A stretch of DNA of 64,000 nucleotides from Paraescarpia echinospica (GCA_020002185.1 CM034543.1:11225634-11289633), one strand, 5' to 3'. Counted from the first letter of the stretch, positions 21,850-33,905 are shown. Program-made: numbers and translations. Notes: generated by a model from the sequence alone, not told the origin.

Positions 21850-23078
21850 ATGGCGCCTTGCAAGCGGCAAGTCAAGGCAAAGAGACACTTGGTGTGCGAC
21901 GACTGCCAGAGTTGGGTGAATTTTGCCTTTTCCGGCAATGGGAAGTCATGGGCAGAGACCAAGGAAGAGGAATTCCCCTTTAAATGCGTGGGTTGTTGGA
22001 AGGTGGAATGTCTGGAGAGGGAGGTAGCTAGGTGGGTAGATATTGTGAAGGGGATGGAGATGAGAATCAGCAAGGAGACAGATGGAATGGAGAGAGACGA
22101 CAGTGAGAGAGTTAGGAATACTGTGAGACAGAAGAAGCAGAGTAGTAGCAAGAAGATCGAGGAAAGGAGACAGAGGGGAGGGAAGGTGATCGGAGGGGAA
22201 GAAATTGGAGGATCGACGACAGGAAATGTGACAAGCATGAAGGTGACAGGGGAGAAAGTGACGGGAGAAAGTGACCGTAGAGAAAGAGGTAGGATGAAAA
22301 AAGAGACGGGAGAGGAGAGATGGAAATGCAATGGGAGGAAAGATGACGGGAAGTAAGAGTAAATGTGACAGAAGAGAAGTTGGGAGGGACGATGACAGGA
22401 GGAAAGATGACAAGAGAAACAGCGTCAGGAAAGAATGGAACAGACGGGATTGTGACAGGAGAGCAGAAGACATGGGAACAAGACTACAATAGGACAGATG
22501 CAATCCGGAGAAGGAGCTACTTTGAGGCAGTGATTGGGGGGGGGAGCAATGAGGAAAGAGAGGGTGTTTATGGGCGACTTCATTATGATAAAGACGGACA
22601 AGACACTAAGTGAAGGGAAGGACCTCGTTGTTTGTTTACCGGGGGCTAGGATAGAACATGTGACTGAAAGGGTAGAGAAGATATTGGGGCATGACAAGGG
22701 AGGGTATATACTAGTTCACGTAGGGACAAATAATGTTGACAGGGAGGGAACAACTGCGATAGTACAGAAGTATAGACAGTTACCGAGGAAGTTAAAGAAG
22801 ACAAGAGTCGAACAGATTATTCTCTCAGGAATTTTGCCAGTAACGGGATGCAGGGGACCAACATATAAAAACTGGAAGAGGATGGCGATCAACGCACTAG
22901 TTGAGCAGATGTGTAAAGAAGAGGGGGTGGGATTCGTAGATTTATGGGGATACTTTGTTGGAAGGGAAGATATGTACATGTGAGATGACCTCCATCTAAA
23001 TGGAAAGGGGGCAGCAGTTTTCTCAGAGAACTTGCTGCAATCTGTTGACAGTGGGACAGGCTGCATCTATTTAAACTA
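21850..23078 (+). pseudogene. CR1 ORF1 with PHD-like finger and SGNH esterase domain
   Basis: The first frame, 21,850-22,356 (168 codons), starts MAPCKRQVKAKRHLVCDDC and has paired Cys (VCDDC, FKCVGC) as in the PHD-like finger of CR1 ORF1, then a Lys/Arg/Glu/Gly-rich linker. After frame changes (one at the G tract 22,539-22,547), 22,552-22,983 encodes the SGNH hydrolase part: LPGARIEHVTERVEKIL, HVGTNN and DDLHL. Block I reads GDFI instead of GDSI, so the nucleophile Ser is gone. A TGA at 22,981-22,983 cuts off the last ~30 residues. Confidence 0.7.
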
Positions 23079-23437
23079 GATTAGCAGGGGGATTTAAAGA
23101 GAAGCCTGAAACTGGAGGCATAGATAAAAACAGCATAAATAAATAAGCAAAGAACATCCTGGAAAACTGTTCTGAATCAGGATAAAAGTGCGTTTGTTTA
23201 AATGCAAGTAGCATAGTAAACAAAATAAGTAAACTAAACATTATGGTAGAAGATATTGACCCTTACATAATAGGTATAACCGAATCATGGGCCACCACTG
23301 ATATATCAGATGCCGAATTGGGACTAACCGGCTATGTAATGTTCAGGAAAGATAGAATAGGAAAAAGGGGAGGTGGAGTTATTTTATATGTTAAAGGATC
23401 TATCCAGGCTTAAATACAATTAGAAAGAGAAGCAGAT

Positions 23438-24135
23438 TTTATCATATCCGTGATCCGTGATCTTCGCCGCATTCGCAGACATATGTCGCTTTCTGTCGCT
23501 AAGACTATCGCAACAGCTCTTGTTAGCAGCAGATTAGATTATTGCAATTCCCTCCTTCATATTATTGCTGTCAAGGATATTGTAAAACTACAACGCGTCC
23601 AAAATTGTTTAGCAAGGGTAGTCACACAATCTCCTCGATTCTCCCGCTCAGTGCCACTTCTAAAATCACTGCATTGGCTCCCCGTGCGATATCGCATTAT
23701 GTTTAAGATCTGCACAATCATCTACCAAGCCCTTTCATCCAAACAACCTAGTTGTTTACACTCAATGCTTACACCAGCCAGACAAGCCAGACAACTTCGG
23801 TCGTCTAGTTCGAAGTTGCTATCTGTTCCTAGAGTTAAGACAAAGGCTGGAACTCGAGCTTTTTCAGTTGCCGCGCCAACTATATGGAATTCGCTTCCCG
23901 TTAATGTTAAATTAGCAGAAAATATTGTTACATTTCGTCGTCACCTCAAAACCTATCTTTTCAATATCGCCTATCCTCCCTAGCTTCCTAGCAAATCCAT
24001 CCATTTGTTGACGAATTTCGCCTAGCACACGAGTACGAGAATGCTTAATCCTTTGGTTTTGGTGCGCCACTGAGCTCGGATTGACTGAGGATATTGGCGC
24101 TTAAGAAGTTATTTATTATTATTATTATTATTATT
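23438..24135 (+). mobile_element. 5'-truncated LINE nested in CR1, left arm
   Basis: Frame 23,450-23,983 is the C-terminal tail of a non-LTR RT: SSRLDYCNSLL, KLQRVQNCLARVVTQSPRF, LKSLHWLPVRYRI and AFSVAAPTIWNSLP. The 3' end is (TTA)n at 24,107-24,135. It interrupts the CR1 endonuclease between residues read as EREAD and EAVRCNIVTGNSTL. It is present at the same place in the right arm, so it predates the duplication. Confidence 0.85.
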
Positions 24136-25965
24136 AAGAAGCTGTTCGGTGTAACATAGTTACAGGAAACTCAACGTTAACTGTGGGGTTAGTTTATCGA
24201 AGTCCAAACACAAGTGTAGAAGAGAATGAGAAAGTACAAAACGCTATAAGGAAAGTTAGCAAACGGGACTGTATTATTTTACCATCAAAGTAAAATCAGA
24301 AAGAAATAATAAAAAGCAGTTCAGGATAAATTTTCACAAAGGAAGATATAAGGTAATGAGGAAATATTTAGCAAATATTGACTGGAACAACACACTGAAG
24401 AATAAGTCAGCAACAGAATGTTGGAATATCATACGAGTGAAATTAAATGCATCGTCGATAAATTTGTTCCTTTAAAAAACAAGGGAAACGGTCCAGAAAG
24501 AAGCCGTTAGAAAAATTAAGTATAAAAAAACGATGTGGAAGTCATATAGACGTACTGGAAATAACGAAGACTAAAACATTTATAAAGAAGCACTAAACCA
24601 AGCTACAACTGAAATTCGAAGAGAAGCCATGAACAAAAATTAGCTTGTAAAATAACACAAGACAGCAACAGTTTTTATGCATATGTTCGGAGCAAACAGA
24701 AAGTTCAGGATAAGGTCGGTCCTCTAGAAGATAGTGCTGGAAATATAATATCAGAGGGATTCTTAATGGCAGAAGACCTGAATTAGTATTTTAGTTCAGT
24801 GTTTACCAGGGAAGATATTAGTTAACTGCCAGTACCAGAGGCTATGTTCAAGGGGACAGAATCAGACTATTTAGGACAGTTAATTGTAACCCCGGAAATG
24901 GTAGCTAAGAAAATAAGGGCTATGAAGGATAACAAATCACCTGGAGTGGATGGGATTCCGCCCAAACCATTATTGGAAATTGTAAAACAAATTAGCGTAC
25001 CGCTTGCTACAGTTTTCAACTAGTCTTTAGAAGAGGGAGCGGTTCTTTTGTAATGGAAAATAGCAAACATTATATCGTTATTTAGAAAAAGGATCCAGAA
25101 ACAGGTCAGATAACTACAGACTAGTGAGTTTATCGTCGGTGATTTGCAAATTATTAGAAAGACTAATTAAAGATCACATGGTGGATTTTCTTATTAAATA
25201 TAACTTGATGAACTCATCTCAAAAGAGGTTTCTAAAAGCGAAGTCATGCTTAACAAATATGTTATGTTTTTTGGAAGGCATGATTAGGTGGGTAGATGAC
25301 GGATCACCAGTTGATATCATCTACTTAGATTTTCAGAAAGAAGGACCATGGCATAGGAAATGGTATAATAAACTGGATAGAAAAATGGATGATTGACAGA
25401 AGACAACGTGTAGTAGTTGATGGGGAGGCTTCAAACTGGAAATCAGTTTTGAGTGGGGTTCCACAGGGATCAGTACTGGGACCTATATTATTCTTAATAT
25501 ATATCAACGATTATAACAAGCAAGGTGTTGAAATTTACGGATGATACAAAATTGTTTAGAAGGATTAAACGTGATGGAGATAGACAGCATTTACAAGATG
25601 ATCTTGACAGGTTGATAACATGGTCTGAAAAATAGCAAATGCTGTTCAATTTTGTGAAATGTAAATGCCTCCACACAGGACATGGGAACGAAGATGTACA
25701 ATATACAATGGGAAGTTCTGTACTAAGTACTACTGTAAAAGAAAAGGACTTAGGGTTAACCATTAGTGCTGATATGAAGGTTTCAGACTAGTGCGGAATT
25801 GCAGCTTCAAAGGGAAATCAAATCTTTGGATTAATTAGGGGAAACATAACTATAATGAAAAAGAGCTAATAATACCGCTGTACAAAACAATAGTTAGGCC
25901 TCATTTATAATATTGTATTCAAGCGTGGAGGCCATATCGCAGGAAGGACATATATATGCTAGAAT

Positions 25966-27199
25966 TTATTCAGCTGCACATCTTTGGACGGTCACCTTAA
26001 GAACATATATATTACTGTCACTGACAGACTTTAAATATGTCACTATCCGTCAAAATACTGCTGCATCGTTTCGGTTCTATGGTAAACAATACGCAGCATT
26101 CGATTGTGTATAGCCAAGATGGCGGATCACATTGACGACAGGACACTAAATAAGGGCAATGACGTACGACTATTGGACACAATGGTGGACAATGAGGATT
26201 TGTGGACGTCATGTGAACGGAAGTTGCATCATCTGTAAGAAATGCGAAAGGCATTAGCACCGATCGATTATACAAAATGTCCTAATACAAAATGTCCTAA
26301 GTGTCCCCAAAGGATGCGTTTGACAGCGATGACACATAGTGTAATATAATAATAATAATTAAATTTATTATAGTATAATATAATTATAATAATTATATAT
26401 ATATATATTCATATTGTATTTACTATTTTTATATTTACATATATTTTATTATATGTTTTGTTTGTAAATATTCTACTAATTTTATTATGATGCATGCTTA
26501 TAATAATGATAAGCATACATCATAATGAAATATTGATACTATCAATATTTCAAGTTATATTTTATTTTATTAATTATCATTACTATTTCATAACAATATA
26601 GTTAATATTTTTTATATATGATATAACTAGCATTGTGTTTTATTACAGCGTAATATTTTATAAATTATTCTCTAGGTGTCTTTGTGAAGCGCTGTGAACT
26701 ATACTGAATGTGGCACTCTATACAGTGCATGGACACATTTAAAGCTCGTCATAAAACACACTACTTTAAACTCGCTTTCAATATTTAATCGTCATAATTT
26801 AATAGTTTAGTCGTCATATCCCATATTTATTTCATTATCTGAAATTTTAATTGAAACTAATAATGTATTATTGTAGTTATTTATTATGTATTAATTAACT
26901 AATATATATATATTTATAATATATTAATTTCGCAATTTACTATATATTACATATATATATATATATATACTTATTTTTACTACTGATGATATATAATATA
27001 ATTTACATTAATGTCATCTTTGATTTAGTTTCTCTAGTTCAGTTTTGTATAACAAAGCCTTAGCTATACGTATGTATATGTTTTACTTGTATTATTATAT
27101 TTATTTCTTATAATTTCTAACGACTATTGTCGACACTCCTGGACTGAGTTCTACTTTGGATTTTAGATGATGAACTTAATATTATTACTATATTAAAAC
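25966..27199. other. AT-rich non-coding block
   Basis: Very AT-rich from about 26,340, with TA and ATT microsatellites (26,390-26,410; 26,940-26,970; 27,205-27,224). A CAAGATGGCGGATCA motif lies near 26,115. No gene seen. Confidence 0.6.
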
Positions 27200-27488
27200 T
27201 AAATATTATTATTATTATTATTAACGTGAATAGACACGATGACTTTACCTGCCGTGCCAAATTATGAATATGTTATTGTGGGTGTTCAAGTGGTTGGCAA
27301 GTATCGAATGACCAGTTAACGAGTGAACCACTAAATCATCAACATCCTACGGTTGTTTGTGAGAGCCAAGTTTTTGAATGATGTTTTTTTATAGCTATAT
27401 CAGTTTAATCTCACAGAACATTGTCGAGCGACACAGGTAGCAGCAACATTGCGTTCATCATTGACGGAGTTGCTGCGATATAGCGACG

Positions 27489-28682
27489 ATGTTGGTTTCT
27501 GTGGAAAAACGAGGTGTCTTGATCGCGCTGCTACTGGTGGCAGTAACAACGTTCATTGCCATATTTAATACAGCCAACCTTAAGATGTGGCACGCACAGA
27601 TTACGGCATTATCTAGAGCGAGTGACGCTAAGAGAAATATTCACGTCTCGGACCAAACCTTCCCTCTACCAGATGCCCAGCATACAGTCGTCACGATGAA
27701 CAGTCTCCATTACTTGAGTCAGTTACTGCGAGGAAAGGACAATGTATACGTTGCCCGTTTACTGTCTCACGATCTTGCTGACCGTCGCAATCGTACCATC
27801 GTCTTACGATATCGCGCAAACACTTCGACAGATCTGGATCCGACGCCGCAATCTGGTCGGATATCTGTCGTGTTCTTCGGTCGGACAGGCAACTGTATGT
27901 ACATGTACGCAGGTCTGTACGGCATCGCTCGCAGGAATGGTATGCGCCACGTGATTTCTGCAAATAACCCTTTACTGACGTTGTTCCGCCTAAACACGAC
28001 AATGGTTGAGAGCGACCGTCCGGGGAGAGGCTGGGTCCAGTATGTTGTCGAACCAGGAGATTACGACAAGCGCATAGAATACTTTGATCCACGGACAGAT
28101 GTTGAACTCGTAGGAACGTTCAACAATTGGAAATACATCGAAGACGTAATGGGAGATCTCATCCGAAACCAATTCCGCTTCCGCGACGCCATCCAGCAAG
28201 AGGCGGACAACTTCTTGCGGAGTTCCATGGCCAATTTCGACCTCTCGCCGGCAGACGTCGCCGTGATCGCAGTGCACATCCGGCGAACTGATTTTATGAC
28301 GATTCGCCAAAAAGTAGGGATGGCAGTGGCCAATAAGGACTATTTCACTCACGCTGTCGCCTTTTTCAACCGCCTTTTTGATAACAAGACTATGTATGTC
28401 GTTTGTTCTGACGACATTGGATGGTCAAAGGTGAACTTCGTAACAGAAAGCCCATCTGTTTTCTCCGTCGGGCATAGCGCTGACGTCGACTTTGCAATCC
28501 TCTCTCGCTGCAACCATAGTATCATCACCATGGGCACATTCGGCAGATGGTCAGCCTATATGGCCAGTGGAGTAACTGTCTATCACTGTGTCCACGCTCC
28601 TACAGAAGTCCCGCTCGATGTCGCCTACAGGAAAGTAAATCCAAACCAGAACCCTTTTCGCGCGTGGATTCCGTTATCTTAA
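27489..28682 (+). CDS. GT11-family (alpha-1,2-fucosyltransferase-like) gene A
   Basis: A single uninterrupted exon of 397 codons, predicted Golgi type II membrane protein. A short basic N terminus precedes a membrane segment at about residues 9-27, then a stem of about 100 residues and the catalytic domain. GT11 signatures in order: FFGRTGNCMYMYAGL at 129-143 (the GRxGNQ-type block), VGTFNNWKYI at 208-217, AVHIRRTDF at 261-269 (HxRRxD, GDP-fucose binding), VVCSDDIGW at 304-312 and TMGTFGRWSAYM at 347-358. Length and order fit the family that transfers fucose from GDP-fucose to galactose by an alpha-1,2 link; acceptor specificity cannot be read. N-glycosylation sequons occur at N101, N111, N169, N299 and N342. 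It starts at the ATG shared with gene B. Confidence 0.9.
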   Translation: MLVSVEKRGVLIALLLVAVTTFIAIFNTANLKMWHAQITALSRASDAKRNIHVSDQTFPLPDAQHTVVTMNSLHYLSQLLRGKDNVYVARLLSHDLADRRNRTIVLRYRANTSTDLDPTPQSGRISVVFFGRTGNCMYMYAGLYGIARRNGMRHVISANNPLLTLFRLNTTMVESDRPGRGWVQYVVEPGDYDKRIEYFDPRTDVELVGTFNNWKYIEDVMGDLIRNQFRFRDAIQQEADNFLRSSMANFDLSPADVAVIAVHIRRTDFMTIRQKVGMAVANKDYFTHAVAFFNRLFDNKTMYVVCSDDIGWSKVNFVTESPSVFSVGHSADVDFAILSRCNHSIITMGTFGRWSAYMASGVTVYHCVHAPTEVPLDVAYRKVNPNQNPFRAWIPLS

Positions 28683-28950
28683 ACAAGTTTGTGGAGCGCA
28701 GTGGTGCAATATCTAGAGTTTCGGATCCTCGACCGAGAGAACCTGGGTTTGAATCCTATGCTGCCGTGTCGAACCGTGGGCAAGTTCGTTCACTCTACGT
28801 TGCTCCAGTTCACTCAGCTGTACGAATGAATACTTGGCTACAGACAGCGGTGGACATTTGTGTACGATTAGCCTTCGCGTATTAATTGCAGCGTAGCTAG
28901 ATGCTTCCCACAGAAGTCGAGATAGTGTTCAATTGAATAGGTCTATCATA
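28683..28950 (+). repeat. tRNA-derived SINE A, 3' end missing
   Basis: The head GTGGAGCGCAGTGGTGCAAT resembles a tRNA A box, and GGGTTTGAATCC near 28,745 a B box. The body GGGCAAGTTCGTTCACTC, then CACTCAG...ATGAATACTTGGCTA is typical of invertebrate tRNA-SINEs. It begins directly at the GT11 stop and ends where a second GT11 3' end starts, without the usual tail. It is a SINE, not a tRNA gene. Confidence 0.7.
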
Positions 28951-29044
28951 GTAGCCACGCACCTACAGAAGTCCCGCTCGATGTCGCCTACAGGAAAGTA
29001 AATCGAAACCAGGACCCTATTCGCGCGTGGATTACGTTATCTTA
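28951..29044 (+). pseudogene. Relic of a third GT11 gene (3' end only)
   Basis: Encodes HAPTEVPLDVAYRKVNRNQD then PIRAWITLS and stop. It carries gene-B-type variants (SHAP, NQDPIRAW, and the following ACTAGTTTGTGG) and not those of gene A next to it. It marks a former tandem GT11 gene or an unequal crossover. Confidence 0.75.
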
Positions 29045-29385
29045 AACTAGTTTGTGGAGCGCAGTGGTGCAGTATCTAGAGTTTCGGATTCTTGACCGAG
29101 AGACCCTGAGTTCGAATCCTGTGCTTGTGTCGAACCTTGGGCAAGTTCGTTCACTCTATGTTACTACAGTTCACTCAGTTGTATGAATGAGTACCTGGCT
29201 ATAGAAAGTGGTAGATATTTGATACGAATAGTCTTCGCGCATAAATTGCAGCGTAGATGCATGTTTCCCAGATAAGTCGAGATGATATTCAATTGAATAG
29301 GTCTGCAGGGAATAAAGTGTAAAGTGCTTTGAACAGTCTTGCGGTCTGGATACTACGCTGTATAAGAACTTATATTTACTAGTGT
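29045..29385 (+). repeat. tRNA-derived SINE B
   Basis: B box GAGTTCGAATCC near 29,109. The conserved body is present, and the tail GTAAAGTGCTTTGAACAGTC...GCTGTATAAGAAC resembles the 3' end shared by SINEs moved by L2/CR1-type LINEs. Closest to SINE C at 42,374-42,690. Confidence 0.75.
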
Positions 29386-30284
29386 GAAGTGGTTGTGCTT
29401 GCCAACAGAAAACCCATATATGCTCCAAATGAAACTGACAATTTATGCAACTCTATCGCTATATTAGTTAAACGTGTTGGTAATATAAATCCACGTTTCT
29501 TTACTTTCACGCTCTGTGAACGCAGCTTTCGTAAATGTTTATGTATTTGATTACACGCCTAACTATGATTGAACTAAATATGTGTATATAAATATATGTT
29601 TTTTTTTTTTTATCTTAGACGCTTTACATTTCGGGTGCTACACTTTCAGGGGGCACCCACATCCCCTCGGAAGAAATGTACATCTGTAAGGCACTCGTGT
29701 TTTCGAAGTTCGCGTTCGGTTAAGGGTTCTTACCAATTACGGGTTCGTACCGAATGTTACATAATAGTTTATTTGTTATTTGCAAAGATTCGCGGTTTTT
29801 TCAGCGATTGTTCCGAGTTAGTTTGGGCCTAATTAATTCGGGATATTTTCGTATATTGTAAAAATCCTAAAACAACGCGAAGCGTTCCATACAATTTGTC
29901 AAATGTACATAAAAATTTCAAGTACGGATACTTCGGGAAACTCTCTTCTCCGTGCGTTAATATTATGTAGTTCCATCCGGAGCTTTTGTTAGTTCATTTA
30001 TTGATTTGTTAACGGAATTAAATGTAATGAAACTTCGAAAGCATACTCGAATTATATGACCAACCGATTATATAATCATAATATTGCAATTCCTGCAATA
30101 CGTTATGTCTACAAGTTCCTTTTTCTATCCAGTAAGGTTTTGTTAAAAGAAATTATGACTTTCTGAATAAAGTATGATCATGTCATACTCTCTGTACTGC
30201 CTCATTATTCAAAATCACGTGGGCATTTGCTGCCATTTATGGTTGGACAGCATGCGTCGTAGGGTGTACGTATTTTGTACGTAT
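29386..30284. other. Duplicated non-coding flank
   Basis: Matches about 42,690-43,460. A 78-codon frame at 29,596-29,832 is not conserved as a frame in the other copy, so I do not call it a gene. Confidence 0.5.
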
Positions 30285-30938
30285 GGATGCATGTATGTAT
30301 GTATGTATGTATGTATATATGTATGTATGTATGTATGTATCTTAGGAAAATGGTTGTAATGGGCTCAAGTATCCTCAGTTAAGGATTTGGAACATGAACG
30401 AAGACCCTAATGCACTGGCAACGGAGTATAGGTGGCGAATGTGAACCCTAACCCAGACATCTGATAAAATCAGTTGAGTCCTTTCGGGTAGATGGTCTTC
30501 ACTGCAAAACCATTTTTTTTAATTAAACCTAAAAAAGAAAAACATGGTTCATCTAAATAACGACTATCAGTCTACAACGGAGAGGAGAATGCGTGATTAT
30601 CCAGTCATAACACAGGGATGCATTCAAAATTTACATGTATGTATGTATGTATGTATGTATGTATGTATGTATGCATGCATGTATGTACATATGCATGTGT
30701 GGATGTATGCATGTATACATAAATGTATGTGTGTATGTGTGTATGTATGTATGTGTGTATTTATGTGTGGATGTATGTTTGTATACATGAATGTATGTGT
30801 GTATGTATGTATGTATTGTGTATTTATGTGTGTATGTGTGTATGTGTGTATGTTTGTATGTGTGTAAGTGTGTATGTATGTGTGTATGTATGTGTGTATG
30901 TACTATGTATGTATGTATGTATGTGTGTATATATGTAG
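30285..30938. repeat. GTAT/GTGT microsatellites
   Basis: (GTAT)n at 30,285-30,342, and a longer GTAT/GTGT/GCAT array at 30,632-30,938. The same position in block B has 43,465-43,740. Cys/Val/Tyr/Met open frames here are artefacts. Confidence 0.9.
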
Positions 30939-31365
30939 TAAACCGCCGGAACCGGAGTGTTTGGGTGCTGAGACCGCACTATTAGAGGAGAGATCTGGAG
31001 ACAGTCCTAGTTTCTCAATAATTAGGGAAGGGTTGTGCAGTTTTTCTGTAATGTTTGATGTTGGGGGCTGGAGAAAATATTACTCCCCAGGTTTAATGTA
31101 TGTATCATAACATTATCAGAACTTCTAAGTCTTCCGATATGGCAGCAGATCTCCAGAATTTTGACAGATTCTAGAAAATCTCCCAATCTCCCGAATTAGA
31201 ATACAAGTCTCCCGATTTTATTCGAAAACTTAAAAAAACTGCACTGCAGCTCCCTCTTTTGGCAATGGACAAATTGACCCCACAGCATAAAAGTTTGTTC
31301 CCTCGAAATTTCCGTTGTACTATACGTTGCCGCGATTGCGACTTTTACTCGTCACTGGAAATTGA

Positions 31366-33667
31366 AAATGTTGAACGAGAAGCGGCAGGCAGACAACGAT
31401 GACAACCATGCAAAGAGAAAGGCGAGGAAGTACGCTTCCAAGTGGCAGCAAACATGGGCCGAATTCGAACAAAGCTCCAAAGGCGACACGTTTGCTTTAT
31501 GTACGATCTGTCAGGACGACTTCTCGGTCAGTCATGGGGGTCAAAAATTATGTGGAGAAACACGTGTCGAGCAAAAACCACAAGGACAAAGTGGTCAATG
31601 CAAAGAGGTGCGGCGTGCAGGCCAAGCTGACAAGCATGGCTTGGTACGGTAGCACCAGGTCGGAGAATGTGACGAAGGCCGAGGCCTTATTTTGCCAGAT
31701 CGTCGCCGAACACAACCTGCCCTTCGCTGTCGGTGACCATTTCACTGATCTCGTGAAGGTGATGTTCACCGACAGCGACATCGATTAAAAGTTTAGTTGT
31801 CGCCGAACGAAGGTCAGTGCCGTGATTAATCATGAGCTGGCCCGAAACTTCATGGAGGTGGTGATCCAGACGGCGAAGACGCCGCCTATGACGCTGATGG
31901 TAGATGAATCGAACACGAGGAATGACAGCAAAGCCTGTGCTATCCCCCTTTCAGACCATCGACAGAAGCAGCGGAGAAGTGCGTTTACCCGCGCTTATTT
32001 AGATGGCGAGCGAGGCATTTGTCATTAAGAGAGTCATAGTTACACCCACCGGACGTACCCGTTTATAATGTACCGAATGTGGCTACCTTGTTTGAGGTGA
32101 TCAACAATTCATTGCGGTATGTTAAATTATTACTACTCAAAGTCTATAAAAAATACACATTACCAAAGCCCTGCGGGTCTAGGTTTGGTTACAACCATGA
32201 CCCAATATTATAAAGCATCATACATGCAAATACAGTCGTCGGTATACTCAATATTGAATAAGTTATGCTAATGTGAATTTGGTTGTTTCAGTGCGAAGAA
32301 GGGTATACCATGGAACAATATGACGAGCTATTCGTCTGACATCGCATCTGTGATGGTGGGGAGCCATAAATCGGTGTTGTCGCGAGGGCGTGAGGCGACC
32401 GGCAACAAGGTGTTCAGCCTTGGGTGCGCCTAGCACATAGCGAACCTCTGCTGGCAGACGAGGTTCGCTCTCTTCTCCGTGCCTACTTGGCCAACATCAT
32501 CAAGCCTGATATCATCGCAGCGGCTGCTGATGTGACAACGGTAGACTTTCGACTCCGAGCCATTCAAAAGGATGACGACGATCTCACAATCGGTCGTCAG
32601 GCATCCAACTTCCTATCGGAGCTAGAAGACGCAGCGAGGACGTTCTACAAATAAGCTTGTAATTATATTTATGTCATTAAAAACAACAATAAAAGTATTC
32701 ATCAAGTAAGATTATAGTTATATTTATGTCATTAAAAACAGTAAAGTATTCACCAAGTAAGATGGTAGTTAGATTTATGTCATTAAAAACAGTAAAAGTA
32801 TTCAGCAAGTAAGATTTTTGTTAGATTTATGTCATTAAACAGAGTAAAAAAATTAAATTTGGCCAAATTACATTTAAGGACTGTCCGGGCTGGCTTCACT
32901 GCAGCAGTGGACAAAACTACTTAAGAAATATCCATTTGAGAGTGAGGTGCTCAATGCCATGCTCTCCTCGATGTGAACAACAGGCTGTTTTTGTCTTAAC
33001 GACAATGTATAGTGTTAGCTGGTTGTATTATTTGCTTTAATTTTTATAATGTTATACAACAGTATAATTGCCTGTACACTACATGTCTGTAAAGGCAAGT
33101 TCATGTTTAGTTATTGACATGTCTTGATTGCATTTTTATGTGGCTGTTCACACATTTGTTCGAAAAATGTTCTGCTTCCATCTGATTATATATATTTCAC
33201 GTGTGAAATCTGAATGTGTCATGTAACTATGGCACAAAGTTGCTGGTTTTATCATGCGACTAATGCATAGCCATTAACTCAGCAGTAGTGTATTTTCAAT
33301 TCTGAAGATCGCGGACACCTTTCACTGTCCAATGAGGAGTCGCAGGTGCTGCTGGAGGAGCGCCAGGACTTCCAGGTGGCCCAGGACCTGCCTTCCATCA
33401 CCGATGACCACACCGACGCGGCGTGACGGACAGCGGCGCTTCAAGGCGCTCCTCTTCATCCCCTGCAACCACGCTCCGGTGGAAAGGGTGTTCAGCATGA
33501 TGGGGAATATCGACTACAAAAATAAATGGCATTATTCCCTGAGTGCCTTGTTGGCGTGCAAAATCAATGTTTCCTCTGCATGCTACCAATTGCAGATGTC
33601 GCCAGGTTTGCTGGAGTCGGTTGGAAAGACGACTCACCTTTACAACACCACGTTGCAGAAGCAATAA
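31366..33667 (+). pseudogene. hAT-type transposase relic, left arm
   Basis: Pieces in order: a Lys/Arg-rich start (KRQADNDDNHAKRKARKYAS), a C2HH-like finger (LCTICQDDFSVSHGG ... EKHVSSKNHK), then AEHNLPFAVGDH and KVMFTDSDI (31,360-31,788). Next come NHELARNFMEVVIQTAK and MTLMVDESN (31,822-31,930), weaker catalytic-region remnants at 32,300-32,650, and a C-terminal hAT dimerisation-like segment HAPVERVFSMMGNIDYKNKW...LSALLACKIN (33,332-33,667). Stops and frameshifts separate them, and 32,660-33,300 is non-coding. Only the C-terminal part has a right-arm partner. Confidence 0.7.
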
Positions 33668-33714
33668 AGTGACGATTGCATGGCGATCACAGTCTTTTGT
33701 TTGTCTCAAGTTTA

Positions 33715-33905
33715 ATGTTTTGCACTATACATCTACACATGTTGTAGGTTTTGCTGGTATGTGTATGCTTCAGTTTATGTGGCTTTCGATAACCGTTCCC
33801 TGTTTTAAAAAATACCGGTAAAATCTCCCTATTGTGTTTTGATAATATAGGGAGATATCTCTTTTTTCAGTTTATTCAACTTGGAAGCTCTGCATTACAT
33901 TACGT
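33715..33905. repeat. Solo host repeat without Penelope insertion
   Basis: Matches the outer parts of the Penelope-carrying repeat: TGTTGTAGGTTTTGCTGGTA, then AATATAGGGAGATAT, then TTCAACTTGGAAG and the TTACGTACCATTAC end. It looks like an unoccupied version of the Penelope insertion site. Part is mirrored at 51,580-51,725. Confidence 0.7.

Larger units (their letters stand above)
21244..25965 (+). mobile_element. CR1-type non-LTR retrotransposon, decayed, left arm
   Basis: Has a ~600-bp 5' region, ORF1 (21,850-23,078) and a heavily mutated ORF2 from about 23,200 to 25,965. ORF2 remnants read ITESWATTDISDAELG, VGLVYRSPN, DKVGPLEDSAGN, LDFQKEG and [13 protein letters not shown]; the catalytic box is FTDD, not FADD. 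The endonuclease domain is internally deleted near 24,280. A different LINE is nested at 23,438-24,135. Confidence 0.8.
27200..31440 (+). repeat. Duplicated block A with GT11 gene, SINEs and GTAT microsatellite
   Basis: Direct (same-strand) partner of 40,900-44,265. Shared parts include ~290 bp upstream of the gene, the gene, a SINE, the ~42,780-43,420 equivalent, the GTAT repeat and the start of a hAT ORF (31,366-31,455). Confidence 0.85.

Noticed and set aside
22365..22503. Ser/Leu/Phe-rich minus-strand frames opposite CR1 ORF1 (21,834-22,503; 55,091-55,760)
   Set aside because: Complement of the Lys/Glu-rich ORF1 linker; not conserved as proteins.
27691..28352. Minus-strand frames over the GT11 genes
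   Set aside because: Shadows of the strongly supported GT11 reading frame; no domains.
28683..28760. tRNA gene
   Set aside because: A- and B-box-like segments belong to a SINE; no full cloverleaf or anticodon arm that I can defend, and it recurs with a SINE body and tail.
29596..29832. 78-codon ORF with basic composition
   Set aside because: Not maintained as an open frame in the paralogous flank at about 42,890-43,100.
30544..31110. Cys/Val/Tyr/Met-rich proteins
   Set aside because: Translation of GTAT/GTGT microsatellite; same for 43,454-43,750, 16,204-16,450, 33,881-34,090 and 61,394-61,582.
31548..31781. Minus-strand 77-codon ORF
   Set aside because: Antisense to the hAT relic.
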